The notes under the pieces are model-generated. The model saw nothing but the letters and a program-made list of their open reading frames with translations, did no database searches and was not told where the DNA came from. A stretch of 64,000 nucleotides of DNA from Ligustrum vulgare (Eukaryota > Streptophyta > Magnoliopsida > Lamiales > Oleaceae): NCBI GenBank assembly GCA_963555705.1, contig OY743181.1, forward strand, positions 22,696,513 through 22,760,512, in the 5' to 3' direction. Below, in pieces: positions 1 through 10,815 of the stretch. Position 1 is the stretch's first letter; every line of letters starts with the position of its first letter. The translations under genes were made by a program, and so were the position numbers.

Positions 1-880
1 GCTGCATTATTTTGGGGCTCATTCACATGGTCTATCTGTTTCTTCTTAAAGTCGAAGCAATTTCTTCTAAAGTGTCTTAACTTTCCACAGTGGAAACACT
101 TCTTATTGCTCCTATCCCTTGACTTAGACATCCCCTTGGATTTACTCTTAAATTTCTAAAATTTTTTACTACCAGCCTGTCTTTTCTCGGATCTCCCCCT
201 AACAAACATAGCCTCTTCCCTCATGCTCCTAGAATCCTTTCTTACATCTAGCTCCCTAGACCGAAGTGTATCTATAACAATAGCTTGGGTAAGTGTATCC
301 CTAAAGTATTTTATGGCATTCCTTACTTCTCTATAGGACTCAGGTAAAAATTCTACAGAATAACCGCTAAATTCTCATCTGCAAATTTCTTATCGTTATG
401 TACTAAACTCTTGATAATTATGCTAAAATTATTCAAATTAGTCTCCAAATCCTAACTAGCATCCATCTTAAAGCAAAAAAGCTTCTTGGGCAAGTAAATC
501 CTTTTATGCAAGGTCTTGGTAAAAAACAAAGAATCCAGGCCAGTCCATAAATCTCTTGCAGTCTTAAACTCATCTACTTTCCTAACAATGTTATCAGATA
601 AGTGCAAAATAATCGAACTATATGCAATCTCATTCATTTCTTCAAGTACATTAGGTTGTGTTTCAATTCAGCAGAAAAATTTTTTGGATCATCAAGAGCC
701 TTCGAGACCCATTGTTAAACTAGAATAGCTCTCATTTTTTGCTTCCAAGTAGAATAGTCTTCCTTTCCATCAAATTGTGACAGTTCAACCCTCGAACCCT
801 TCATAGATTCTAAAAATGGAGAGTATGCCTTGGAAGATGAGGGCTGATCCTTTGGACTAGTCTCAGCGTTAAATAGAAAA
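1..880 (-). pseudogene. Copia gag fragment (duplicate copy), broken
   Basis: Read on the minus strand, this is the Gag region of a Ty1/copia retrotransposon. It begins near 805 with a start followed by the 'FDGK-DYS-WKQKM' pattern typical of plant Copia Gag, and 452-637 encodes the conserved stretch IILHLSDNIVRKVDEFKTAR. Near 60-110 lies the zinc-knuckle segment (minus-strand C-F-H-C-G-K-L-x-H-F-x-R-N-C). In-frame stops interrupt it, so no Gag can be made. It is a duplicate of 37012-37991. The rest of the element (pol and the other LTR) is off the left edge. Confidence 0.8.
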
Positions 881-1734
881 TATCTTTAAAAGAAACATTT
901 TACTCACGGATGAATCACACCCGAACAGTAAAAAATTTACCGAGCAAATGAATGAAAATTTATCAATGCACCAATAGATTCAAGAAAACTTTGATCAAAT
1001 ATTATAAGTACTTATCAATGACTAATCAAATTAGCATATTATTAAGCACATATATCAAGGAAAATCAGATTTCAGTTATTCACCAATTTATAGTATGTAA
1101 TTCCCATGTGAGTTCTACCAACAAGCAATAGTTAACAGTAAAGTAACCCCTAACTCTATATGGAAACATCACAATAGCCTCTAGAACATGAATTACAACA
1201 ATTAAAACAAGGGATAGCTAAACAAATCGAGTGGACCATGTCTGTAAGTCCATAATAGGGAGAGACGCGAATTGATTTTGACGAAAAAACTTCAAAATGG
1301 ACTCTGCAGGTCCTGCTGAACGTTCTGTCCAAAATTTGTGTAGCTAGAAAACACCGCCGGAGCCGTCGCCTACTGCAGCTGGAAATTGATGAACTCCACC
1401 ACAACATGCTCCTCTTCTTCACGAACACGAACCTGAAATCCGTTTGTTGATTGGAGATATATTTTGGCTGGAAAATCAATTTTTCAAGTCCGGTTAGCGT
1501 TTCACTTTTCCGGTCAAAATCACCTCCGCTAGTCATTGGATTGAGCTGACCTTCTGGTCGAATTGTCCTCTCGACTGTACGGTCCTTGTGGTGGTATTTG
1601 ATCATTGGTAGGTGGCCGAAGTGATTTTTGAGAAAGCAGACAAAATTTCTCTTCCTTCCTCGGTCTTCTTCTCTCTCTCAGACAGGCTTTCGCTTTTGAA
1701 GGTTGATTCAAGATTTCAACTTCAATCTTTAACA
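881..1734 (-). other. Copia 5' leader between PBS and gag (duplicate copy)
   Basis: This stretch lies between gag and the primer-binding site of the minus-strand Copia and is conserved with 37992-38806. It contains a 149-codon open frame (1156-1605) that recurs at 38229-38678. The recurrence is explained by the segmental duplication. The frame has no Copia Gag motif and is treated as untranslated leader. Confidence 0.6.
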
Positions 1735-1747
1735 TGCTCTGATGTCA
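1735..1747 (-). other. Copia primer-binding site (initiator tRNA-Met type)
   Basis: Minus-strand TGACATCAGAGCA sits three bases inside the LTR. It matches the plant Copia consensus TGGTATCAGAGC with two changes. Confidence 0.7.
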
Positions 1748-1750
1748 TTT

Positions 1751-2259
1751 TGTAGAGTAAAATTGCAGCCTAGAAATTGATGGAATCTCAGGTTTCGTCT
1801 CTGCCTGCCTCTTCAACTGAGTTTTTCTATGCCTTCAAGAACCGTTGTCACGTTCTAGTCTCTATGATTGGAGGCTCAGTTTTAGCCTATAAATCATGCA
1901 CTGTTTTTTGTCCAAGAAGGTATATACAATCCAATTTCGCCAGGCACAAGAATCACAACAATCCTATTCAAGAACACTCACATCACTCGTATTTCAAGTC
2001 AATGTAGTGACTAATTTTAGGAAACCCAAACACAAGAATTTAGATGTTTGATTCTCTGCTAAAGAGAGAAATTATCACAAATAACTTTTCTATCAACTCT
2101 ATTAAAAATAAATTGTAAAACTCTCTTTTAAAACAAGTTTAGTCAAAATTAATATTAACAAAATTAACAAACTTGAAACAACTCTTTACAAGTAGGGAAT
2201 TACCAAAATGCCCTCACACATTTTAAAACCAAACAAATTGGTGAGACATAATTCCGAAA
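1751..2259 (-). repeat. Copia 5' LTR, full-length duplicate copy
   Basis: The 509-bp LTR starts TGTAGAGT on the plus strand and ends TTCCGAAA, where the terminal CA has mutated to AA. It is followed by AATAC (2260-2264), the same target-site duplication that flanks the element at 33503-33507 and 39089-39093. It is homologous to the 514-bp LTR 33508-34021 and to the shortened LTR 38824-39088. Confidence 0.88.
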
Positions 2260-2579
2260 AATACATATATAAAGTAGTTCAGAGTTTCATAATTTTCCTA
2301 TGTGGGATAAGCCTTCTTAAGATTTCATTTTTCCAACGGTCATCTTTGAACATCAAATTGATGTTCTCATTAAGGAGAATTCAAATCCACTTTCAACTTC
2401 CTCAAAGGAGAAATGGGTCCAACAAAAAATTATTCCCATAAATGGCATAATATACTTAATTTTCCAACATAAAGTATTTAAATCAACGCACTGAAATTTT
2501 TATTGACCATGTAATGCTGCAGATTGTTTATCAGTCTTGAAGATATTGTATCTAAATTTGGTAAATATTTTTTTAACAG

Positions 2580-2876
2580 TGGATACTACATGATTGGAGT
2601 GATGACCACTGTTTGAAATTGCTCAAGAACTGCTACAAGGCTCTACCTGAAGATGGAAAGGTAATTGTTGTTGAAGCAATTCTTCCCGTGAAACCCGACA
2701 CTAGTACCTCCGTGATTAGCACGAGCCAAATTGATCTGCTTATGATGACTCAAAATCCGGGGGGCAAAGAGCGATCCGAAGTCGAGTTTCATGCCTTAGC
2801 CAAGGGAGCGGGATTTACAGGCTTAAGATTGTACTGTTCTGTATGCAACTTTTGGGTCATGGAATTCCACAAGTAG
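2580..2876 (+). pseudogene. OMT exon 4 (duplicate), C-terminal methyltransferase exon
   Basis: The exon starts after the acceptor TTTTTTAACAG and ends at TAG. It encodes the 98-residue C-terminus of a class I plant O-methyltransferase. Visible features are the catalytic-base motif LHDWSDDH, the strand VIVVE, and the [10 protein letters not shown] segment holding the second catalytic Glu. It is nearly identical to 39408-39704 (for example VEA versus VEV, LLMM versus LVMM). Exons 1-3 would lie beyond the Copia copy, off the left edge. Inside the window it is an orphan last exon: it may be the 3' end of a gene outside, or a dead duplicate. Confidence 0.8.
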
Positions 2877-3866
2877 GTTGCTGGATTGTGATATGTTTCT
2901 TGTTCAGGAACTTCAACTTATCTTGTTTTGCTGCTCAAACTACTATCCAGTTGTGGATTTAAATAATATGTTTCACTTAACCGCATCTCGTTCACAAACA
3001 TAGGTGAAATACTATGAAGTAAACTGATGTGTACTTAAATACATAAGATTATTAAATATATGTGTTTACTGTTTACAAATTATGTTAACAAAAAGAAGCA
3101 GAGTTACTGGTGATGTGCAATACTACCGTGTAGATGTTTCCTTGCTCGAGCTGCAGCATTTTCCCGCAAATTTCTTTCAGCTGGTTCCGATAATTTCCTT
3201 GTATGTGTTTTTAATTTTCTGTACCAAGACTTCCCTGAAATCCATAAGCTCTACATTTTATTTTCAACTTAGAAATATATCGAATTACATTGGATTTCAT
3301 ATAAGAGAAGAAAGATTACCTTTTCGTTTTGGAAACCAGGTTCTTGTATGCAAACCACTGTCAACAAGTCCAAAGAATACAAAAGAGCCGTAAGTTGATC
3401 TCTTCAGTTTTGCTACAAAAATTCTATCTACTTGTAAAAAAATTATTTACTTTTTTGGGTTTTCTTCCCTCATTTATGATTTATCAGCTTTTTTGGACAA
3501 TTCACAATTATTCAGACAAAGACATAAAAGAGAGAGATATTTATAAACTGGGCTTGAACAAAATCCTTTAAAAAATGCAAAGAATCATAAGTATTACAAG
3601 AAAAATAGTTTATACCAGTATATCCTATTCCCACTAGCTCAAGAACACCAGGTACCAGTGGGAGCCTGTCAATTGCCTGTCAAAATGGGAACCCAAGTTT
3701 AACAAGTTATGAGGCTTGCCTTGAGCAAAATCAGGACAAAGCTCATGTCCTCGTATTAACGTTTGGCTTCGATTTCACGCCTAAATGTTGATTCGAGGAC
3801 GTCACACTGAAATTAGGACAAACCTGAAAATATTGCTTTCTTACTTAAAATATCTCTGTATGGCCT
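2877..3866. other. OMT 3' flank, duplicated, no gene seen
   Basis: AT-rich sequence collinear with 39705-40682. Open frames of about 100 codons (3082-3393) and 80 codons (3329-3571) have no recognisable motif and recur only because of the duplication. A homologous fragment of about 230 bp is present at 43340-43570. The last bases (about 3835-3866) read as Copia reverse transcriptase (SLYGLK). Confidence 0.6.
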
Positions 3867-3874
3867 GAAACAGG

Positions 3875-4121
3875 TAGGAATGGCAATGAGGCGGGAATGC
3901 ATTTCCTTGTCCCCGCCCCATTAATGATTTAATTGGGGAAGGGAATGGGGCGGGGCGGGGATGAAAAAATCCCCGTTTACATCTCCATTTTTTTTTTTTA
4001 AAGTTTTAAAATAATTTATGTAAACAATATAAGGAAACATGCAGGAAAACCCTAATATTTTCTAAATCTAATAATCTTTACACATTATTTGGACACTAAT
4101 CGAATATATATCCATCTTTGT
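3875..4121 (+). mobile_element. hAT MITE, truncated copy
   Basis: Begins TAGGAATGGCAATGAGGCGG directly after GAAACAGG (3867-3874), exactly as in the complete copy 40691-41318. It is cut off after about 247 bp, where the segmental duplication ends. Confidence 0.8.
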
Positions 4122-4888
4122 TGTCAACAGTAGCCGACCCTGCCTGTCCCGATAGCGCTTGCATCACATTCAATTCATCAAATAATTAAATAAATTCTTA
4201 CAAGTAATAAGGTAGACTCTGATACCTCTATAAGGTTTCCGGTCATACATGCACATCGGAAACTAAAAAACTCAAAACCAAGAACATGGATCAACCTTGC
4301 ACTTAGATAAAATCTGGGATAAAAATAATACCTTTGATGAATGCTGTGAATCTAAAATATGAAAGAGGATGTACAATCTTGTCACCATCAGCTGTCCAAT
4401 TGTCCAGCATCTAACATAAATCCACATAGCTAGTTGAATTTGGAACTCCATCCATCTCCAACAATTGGAATGGATTTGAGAGAATATTGATTTTTCTCTT
4501 TGTATTAGCAAGAGAAAAACCTAGTTCTACATAAATCTAATTGGAAAGTCCGCCCAACTAATTGGACTTGTACATTAATGCTAACAATGTAAGTATATGC
4601 AAATGCTACAAATATGCACCAAATTTCTTTGAAATCCTAGGTTTTATTTAATAATCAAAGTGTTGTTAATGATGGAAGTAAATATACGATCGATGACAAT
4701 GGAAACTCAACAAATGGTAAGACTAATGTTGTGTATAAGGAAGTTTTCCATCATTTGTAATACTCTTGATAATACAATTATTTTGTTATTATTATTTTAA
4801 TTGACACTTAATGTTTTAACTTTTTATTGATTTTTTTTCCATTTTTTCGAGTTATTACATTATACTTTATCAATTGAATATGTTTGTG
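4122..4888. other. Unidentified AT-rich DNA
   Basis: No convincing gene. The minus-strand 79-codon frame at 4272-4511 has no motif. At about 4221-4232 the minus strand reads GAGGTATCAGAGTC, resembling a Copia primer-binding site, so 4235-4530 may be an old LTR; no partner LTR is visible. Confidence 0.35.
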
Positions 4889-4948
4889 CACCGTACGGGT
4901 GTGAAACTTTTTTTTTTTTTTTTTTATTGATCAAGGGTGTGAAACTAG
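4889..4948 (+). mobile_element. Helitron-like 3' terminus carrying a small poly-T insertion
   Basis: A short palindrome (CCGTACGG) is followed by GGGTGTGAAACTAGT, matching the Helitron pattern of a 3' hairpin about 10 nt before CTAG-T. The end is split: GGGTGTGAAACT occurs at 4897-4908 and again at 4935-4946, flanking 17 T's plus ATTGATCAA. That fits a severely truncated poly-A retroposon with a 12-bp target-site duplication. The Helitron 5' end was not found. Confidence 0.45.
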
Positions 4949-5072
4949 TTGTTCTTGAATTAAAATTGTGTTTTATGAAGTGATGTCGTAATTGAAAATT
5001 GGTAAGCATAAGAGGCGATAAATCAATTGTGATATGATAGTCAATTAAGCAATTTTAGAGGATATAGTAATC
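4949..5072. other. Short AT-rich spacer
   Basis: No feature recognised. Confidence 0.4.
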
Positions 5073-6180
5073 TAGAGGTGTTAATCCGGATGGTTAGAGA
5101 TGGTAAAAAAAATTCGATCCGCCCCACCGATCCGTCGATTCGATTCGATCCAATCCAAAAAAATTCTGATTCGTAGATCAGTGGGACAGATCGGGGCGGA
5201 GCGGGACAGATTAAAGAATCGGGGCGGATCAAAACTGATCCACCCCGCTGACAGAAGGAAAAGAAACATAAAACATCCCATTAATTTGGTCCATTTGCTC
5301 TTTGCTGACCCACTTGAAATTCAACCCCAATTTTTCCCAAACCCAAAACCAACACTGGAAAACTTCCGTCCCTCCCATTCCCATTTGGCCATTTCATTTT
5401 CGGATTCAAGTTCAACACTTTTCTCTACCAGTCTGCCACCTCCGTCTGTACTCTCTCTCGATTCTCATCGCCGGACTTCCATTATCCACCATCTGGAAAA
5501 TTTCACTCACCGTCACAGATTACTCATTCAGTCAACCTTCAAGTAACAATAACATATTCTATATTTCTATTATTGTTCCAGTTCTTGCCGCATTTCTGAA
5601 ATTGTTCCCATGGTTGACAAAAGGTGTAAATCTATATTAGTCCATGGCTGATGAATGTCGACAGAAGTTGTTCATGGCCTTATGAACTTGATTTAAAATG
5701 TTCACATATTCCTTTCCCCAGAAAATTGTTTGTGACCATCTGAACCTGCTTTCCAGATGTGGACGTGTGCAAAAGAAAAACATAGAAATTTGCTCGTAGA
5801 ATGTTGTCTTGATTTTTGTTCATTCTTATAGTTTTTCCTTTCTCAAACTTGGATTTTTGATGTAGTAATTTGTGAGATTTCCTTCTATCCTTGTACTTGA
5901 TTTCTTTTTGGTTATTTTGGTTTGTGGGGTTTACTTTTAGCAATAGAATCATCCATACTTTCATTTCTATGTTCCATTTGCCAAATCAGGGATTAAAAAA
6001 AAAAAAAAAAGGAACGGATCTGGCAGGCGGATCTGTACATGATTCGCCTCCGCCCCGATCTGCCCAAAAAATGGTGGATTGTGGGGGCAGATTGGATAGG
6101 GCCTTTCATTTTCCAACGCTACGGATAGTCTGGGTCTGGTTAGCCTGTCATTATATGATCCCGATAACAGTCCGCTTGAA
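5073..6180. mobile_element. hAT-like element(s), boundaries unresolved
   Basis: TAGAGGTGTTAATCCGG (5073) and TTAGAGATGGTAAAAAAAAT (5093) resemble plant hAT termini. Repeated ATCCGCCCC / GGGGCGGATC motifs cluster at 5110-5250 and again, inverted, at 6010-6090, as expected for hAT subterminal repeats. The sequence between is C-rich then T-rich, like an untranslated leader, with a poly-A tract at 5996-6010. The 148- and 112-codon frames inside have no transposase motif. A related but shorter element lies at 51627-52038. No clean 8-bp TSD pair was found. Confidence 0.45.
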
Positions 6181-6235
6181 AAATGTCCGTACGCTAAGTG
6201 TTTACGATATATATATATATATATATAGTTTAAAT

Positions 6236-6535
6236 ATCATATTTTATGGCATGCATTTACGACGTGCATATAAGGCATGCCATAAAATTAGATTATTTAC
6301 GGCGTGCAAAAATAGCATGCCGTAAAAGAAAATGATTTATGGCGTACTTTTTTACACGCCATAAAAAATCGCTATACACAGCGCTTAGAAAGAACATGCC
6401 ATAAAAAGTTATAAAAATATCAGATTCGTGGCGTTTAGACGCACGCCGTAAATAACGGCGTGCATATAGAACGCCATAAATAAAACATGTTGTTTACGGC
6501 GTGCAAATTGCACGCCGTAAAAAGTGTTTAAGTTC
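6236..6535. repeat. Left CACTA subterminal hairpin array
   Basis: About eight inverted pairs of the motif TTTACGGCGTGC with short loops, for example TTTACGGCGTGC-AAATT-GCACGCCGTAAA near 6493-6521. Many copies show C-to-T changes at CG sites (GGCATGC, GACGTGC), the mark of methylated-cytosine decay. Confidence 0.8.
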
Positions 6536-8131
6536 ATGTCGTACGCAATCAGCAATATAAGATTTTCTTCCAGTTTTCCCAGCATACAGAGAAAAAATTA
6601 GTGTGCGTTGAGGTTTTTTTCATCGTTCAATAAAATTTGTACCATTCTTCCACGTTTCCTTCTTTTTCTTCAGCCATATTCACAGCCATAACCATAATCC
6701 CTAACCCATTTCCCATGGCCATAAACTTCGTCCAGTAATCGTGAGCGACGAGAGACAGAGAATAGAGAGACTGAGTAAGGCTATGTCTTCTTCTCGACAC
6801 ATCGTCGGCGACGACGCCTTCTACATGCTTTGAGGTCAGTACCTCGTGCCTAAATCCCGCTGCTCACTTCTGCACGCCCTATTGTGAGATAATTGATTCT
6901 AATTCTGATTTTACATAATGATTAATGAATATTGTATATTGAATGAGATTCTATTTCTAATTTCTGAGCTCTATTGAAGGGATTTTATGAAAGTTATTCA
7001 TTTTTTATTTGTGATTTTGAATAATGAATATGTGATTTGTGATTTTTGAACCCGGTTTTGAGAAAACTGGATGTTCTTAGATGGGATTATATTTTTGATT
7101 ATATAAGTGTTAATCTTTCTTGATATTTTGAGTTAGTGTTGAATTTTCTACAATTTCATCCAATCCAAATATTTGTGGAAAATAAACTCTATCACAAAAA
7201 CCAACAGAAAAATTCTCTATCTCCCCTGGTCATTAGAAGGCTATCATGTGATGTGAGAGAGACTGATTAGGACTGTGATCGGATCGATGGAAATTCAACT
7301 AACAGAGAGGGCATAGCCCCTATTTAAATATCTTTATCAAGCCATAATTCATTGTTGGAAAGTCTCTAAAAAGTCTTTGTTTTAAGTTACCAAAGACGTG
7401 CTTATATATATGCCACCATGCTCCATGTCTCGTGCTGATATTTTGTTGCTCGAATTCATACTGCATACCTCAAGTTAATTCTCATGATTGGATATGGTTT
7501 ATGTCTACCATTACATTATGACTTCTTGTTGCAGTTAAGAGTTTATTAGAAGCATGGCCAGTATTGGACCTTTGTTGTGTGACAATTCCACTTATATAAG
7601 TTTCAGTAGTATGTAGATTGAAAAGCTTCATACATTTATCTTGCAGTTTAAATGGTCATTCATTTACAATAGCTTATTTCTCCTAGAAAAATTTGCATTG
7701 TTTAAATCTGTTCGAAATGGATCTCAAACGTTTGGAATTACAAAAGAGTGATTTATGTTGATTAAATCTCTTTGAATCTCGAAAAATTCCTTGGACGCAA
7801 TTATATATATATATATATATCGTGTTCTGCCTTTTATCGTGTTCTTCCTTGGACGCAATTATATATGTATCCTTAATATTATATTAGCAAAAATTTGTAG
7901 GATCTTCCTACTTGTGGAACTGGATATGATTAGGACATAATGAAATTGATAGGTGTTGATATGACTCATTTATGGAAGGAAAGGGGACTAGTGGAAATGG
8001 ACCAAGCAACATTTAAATTCTATATGGGCCTCATCTTTGGATTCTAATAGCAGCATCTGCAAGCAACTGGTCTAATGGCTTTTTCTCCTTTTTCTTCTTC
8101 TTCTTTAGTTCATCCTCAATTGCAGCCTACT
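6536..8131 (+). other. CACTA interior, possible captured host-gene 5' part
   Basis: The segment starts with a promoter- or leader-like stretch. At 6783 there is an ATG followed by serine-rich codons (SSSRHIVGDDAF) that stop after 16 codons, then a GT-rich possible donor near 6837. The remainder is AT-rich and intron-like. A 20-bp phrase CTTGGACGCAATTATATAT is repeated at 7791 and 7849 around an (AT)n run. I do not recognise a gene; transduplicated exon fragments are possible. Confidence 0.35.
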
Positions 8132-9018
8132 TGATGCGAACCCCTTCGGTATATAGACCGAAAATTCCCACAACAATTTAATACAAAACCCAAGAAAGCT
8201 AATAAGGTAAAATAAGAGATAAAACACCTTAACCCAAGTTTAAATCTAACCCAAAATTCAAAGGTTAACAAACCCTAGCCCAATGGGTATCAATTAAACA
8301 AATGCCAATGTGGCGGAAATAAACAACAACACAAGAATATAAATACTCAAGATATAGTTGATTAATTTCCTAAGAGATAGAATATCAAGAACAAGGGTTT
8401 ACCTCACCCATGGGGGACTCTCTCAAGAGCTTTGCAGTGAACATCTAAAGTTAATTAAGGTTTGAAAAGAAAAGAGTATTTAAGGTACAAAATGGGTAAA
8501 AAATGTAAATTCGAAATTTGTAAGAAAAATCCCGTTTTTGTGAAACAGAGTGTTTCGGTCGACCGAACTGGTCGACCGAAATTATTTCGGTCGATCACAG
8601 GGTCGACTGAAATGGGACTTTCGGTTGACCAACCCTCAGCCGAATGCGATTGAGCTTGCCTTCAAAATTCTCTATAGAGTTTCGGTCGACCGGAATGACT
8701 TTCGGTCGACCGAAATTGGCCGAGTCCAATTTCTCCTTAATTTTGGCTCCAACATGATTCTTAGCTTGTTTTTCTTGACTTTAATTACTTTTTTAGCCTC
8801 GAATCTTGAACCTCTTTGGGGTCGATCTCGTAATGGGTCTCACGGGCTCGTGCATCGAGGTTTGACTTTCTCGGTTCTCATCATCCCCTCCCTCTTGAAA
8901 ATGATTTGACCTCAAATCTTGCTTGAATGCACTGTTATGAAACTCCTTGAACTTTGATCTTGCAACATTGTGGGTCACAGGTTCGTGCAATAAAGTTGGA
9001 CCTTCGCGATTTTCATCA
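8132..9018 (-). repeat. Gypsy 3' LTR (left)
   Basis: 887 bp, TGATGCGAACC to TTTTCATCA. It contains a cluster of TTTCGGTCGACCGAA palindromes at 8550-8720. A purine-rich tract on the minus strand (AAGATGGAGGAGA, about 9019-9031) abuts it as the PPT. Confidence 0.88.
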
Positions 9019-9031
9019 TCTCCTCCATCTT
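9019..9031 (-). other. Gypsy polypurine tract
   Basis: Minus-strand AAGATGGAGGAGA immediately before the 3' LTR; primes plus-strand DNA synthesis in LTR retroelements. Confidence 0.7.
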
Positions 9032-9288
9032 GAAAGAGACTCGATCACGAATCGACACCTACAATAAAAATAGAAAATTCAGACACAATAAATGTAACTG
9101 AAATTTCATACTCACATTGTGCAAAATCAATTTGTAGGCGTTGCCAAGAGCTTGAGATGTGCCAACACCGCAGAGTAGATATTTGGATTTTATTTGATCG
9201 GGGGGTCGCTCCTTCCACGAATGGGACACATCCGGCCTCCCGGGTCAAATGGAATATACTTCCTACCATGGCTGGCATTGGAAATACA

Positions 9289-9910
9289 TTATATACCAAT
9301 TCCCTCAAATGGAAGCTCGAGCCTCGTGCAAAGGGGCTTAACCAAATGTGCATTCTCGTGCCCACCCAAACCAACTCTTTCTTCAATAGACATATGCATA
9401 AAGTTCAACAGAGTTAATAGGTTAAAGTCACAAGCAATTTTAAGTGGAGAAAACTTGCTAATATGATGACCAATTAAATTGCAAGCAAATTTAACAACCA
9501 CAAAATTAGCACCAACTTCGTGCAAATGCACGACTTCCCGGAAGAAAAGATTAGCTATGTTGATGACCTTGTTGGTTTCATGGCATGCAATCAAATGTGA
9601 CATTTTAATACTCCTACCAACAATCACAATAATAGCATCATTTTCTTTCTTTGTTCCAAGTAATCCAGCTAATAAAATTTATAGGATTAGTAATCCAAGG
9701 TTTACTCACGATGGGCAAATATGTATGGAATTCTTGGGGCAAAAACTTGAGTTTAGCCATCTTGCAAGTTAGGCATTTACGACAAGTGCAAACATGTTCA
9801 ACACCAATCTTCAAATTAAGCCAATAAAATTGATCACATAATACCCCTAAAACCCCGTTGATTTTAAATCGCCCCATCAAACAATCATCATGTGCCTCCC
9901 CCATTAACAA
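9289..9910 (-). pseudogene. Gypsy integrase remnant
   Basis: Two minus-strand pieces. 9638-9910 holds the zinc-binding end (EAHDDCLMGRF, then YW--LK-GVEHVC--C--CK-AK). 9289-9627 holds the start of the catalytic core (SKMSHLIACHETNKV-NIANLFFREVVHLH). Spacing and wording match Ty3/gypsy integrase. The frame is shifted near 9630, and the conserved TDN-GxxF and catalytic Glu region is not readable. No function is expected. Confidence 0.8.
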
Positions 9911-10815
9911 TTAGCGCATGGCGCATTTAAAAAGAAACAATCCAATTTTCCAAAAAAAATCATTATCACGTCCATAGAATCCATCAAGATATCGCTCACA
10001 ACATGATTCGTAAATTTTTAACAAATTTGGATGATTAACATAGATGCCCTTAACATGTTCAAAACAAAATGAGGGGGCATCAAGAAATGTTAGAAGTGAA
10101 GTCCTTTTATCATCAAGACATCTCAATTAATTTCTCCCATGGACTCCCCTAACTAGCAATTCCTTTAGAGAGAAAATATGCACGTCAAGCATATTTTCAC
10201 AAAATAAGGATTCAGCATGCCCATGAAATGTACTATATGCAACATTTTCACAAAAGGATTTGGTACTTATGCAATTGGGCACATGCAAAAAGTTACATTT
10301 ACAAATTGAGAACTCATCATAACAATGATCATTACCACATGTTACATTTTCATAAGTCAACAACACACTTGTCAAATCTACATCAAGATCATACAACCCC
10401 CTAATGTATTCAAAACACAATAACTTTGCATTCAAAGAAATGTTAGGAGCATACCTCCTAGATGTTGCATTGGTTATCCCATTTTCTTTACATCAGTTGT
10501 ACTCGTTGTTGTAGGAAAATGTTTCCATGAATTTCTTCCACACGGCATGCCTTTGGAGCTCCTTGTTATTTTGATAAGTATGCTTAACGATCCGCTGCAA
10601 GAAAGAAGTAACAAAGCTAGGGAGGGAAGTGTTAGAATATTCAAGAGTAAAGAACATTTTGGGGTGATCTTTTCTCTCAATTTTCTTGGTGGCACTCATC
10701 ACTTCCTCACATTTTTCTGAGGTAGGAACCTCAACTCTCGGTTCTTCTCTTGCCTCTCCTTTTTTTGGAGTCATTGCTCCAACCCTCATTGCCTCTCATT
10801 TTTCTAGGGACGTGG
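9911..10815 (-). pseudogene. Gypsy pol remnant between protease and integrase, RT deleted
   Basis: Minus-strand frames 9911-10126, 10127-10435 and 10493-10789. The first two contain the pre-integrase spacer signature (FSLKELLVRGVHG, resembling the family LRELLVREAHGG), apparently twice. The third is a charged linker (KKGEAREEPRVEV) like that after gypsy protease. No reverse transcriptase or RNase H active-site box is seen, so an internal deletion is inferred. Confidence 0.6.

Larger units (their letters stand above)
1..4121. repeat. Segmental duplicate of 37073-40936
   Basis: From the first base this block is nearly collinear with 37073-40936. It holds the 5' half of a minus-strand Copia element, its LTR, the 3' part of OMT intron 3, OMT exon 4, the 3' flank, a sliver of Copia reverse transcriptase and the start of a hAT MITE. 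Similarity stops abruptly inside the hAT MITE, after the shared bases ATCCATCTTTGTT. Both copies carry the Copia insertion with the same AATAC right flank, so the duplication came after the insertion. The copies differ by scattered substitutions and by a deletion of about 244 bp in the 38824-39088 LTR. The left end lies outside the window. Confidence 0.9.

Noticed and set aside
1156..1605. 149-codon minus-strand ORF conserved at 38229-38678
   Set aside because: Both copies belong to the same segmental duplication and lie in the Copia leader. There is no family motif, and conservation follows from recent copying.
5100..5546. 148-codon plus-strand ORF with basic start
   Set aside because: It begins in hAT-like GC-rich subterminal repeats and continues in low-complexity leader DNA; a repeat artefact.
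6236..6535. CRISPR-like regularly repeated palindromes
   Set aside because: Units vary, spacers are irregular and short, the context is a plant CACTA terminus and there are no cas genes.
9157..9627. Several overlapping plus-strand ORFs of 86-97 codons
   Set aside because: They are shadows of the minus-strand gypsy integrase remnant.
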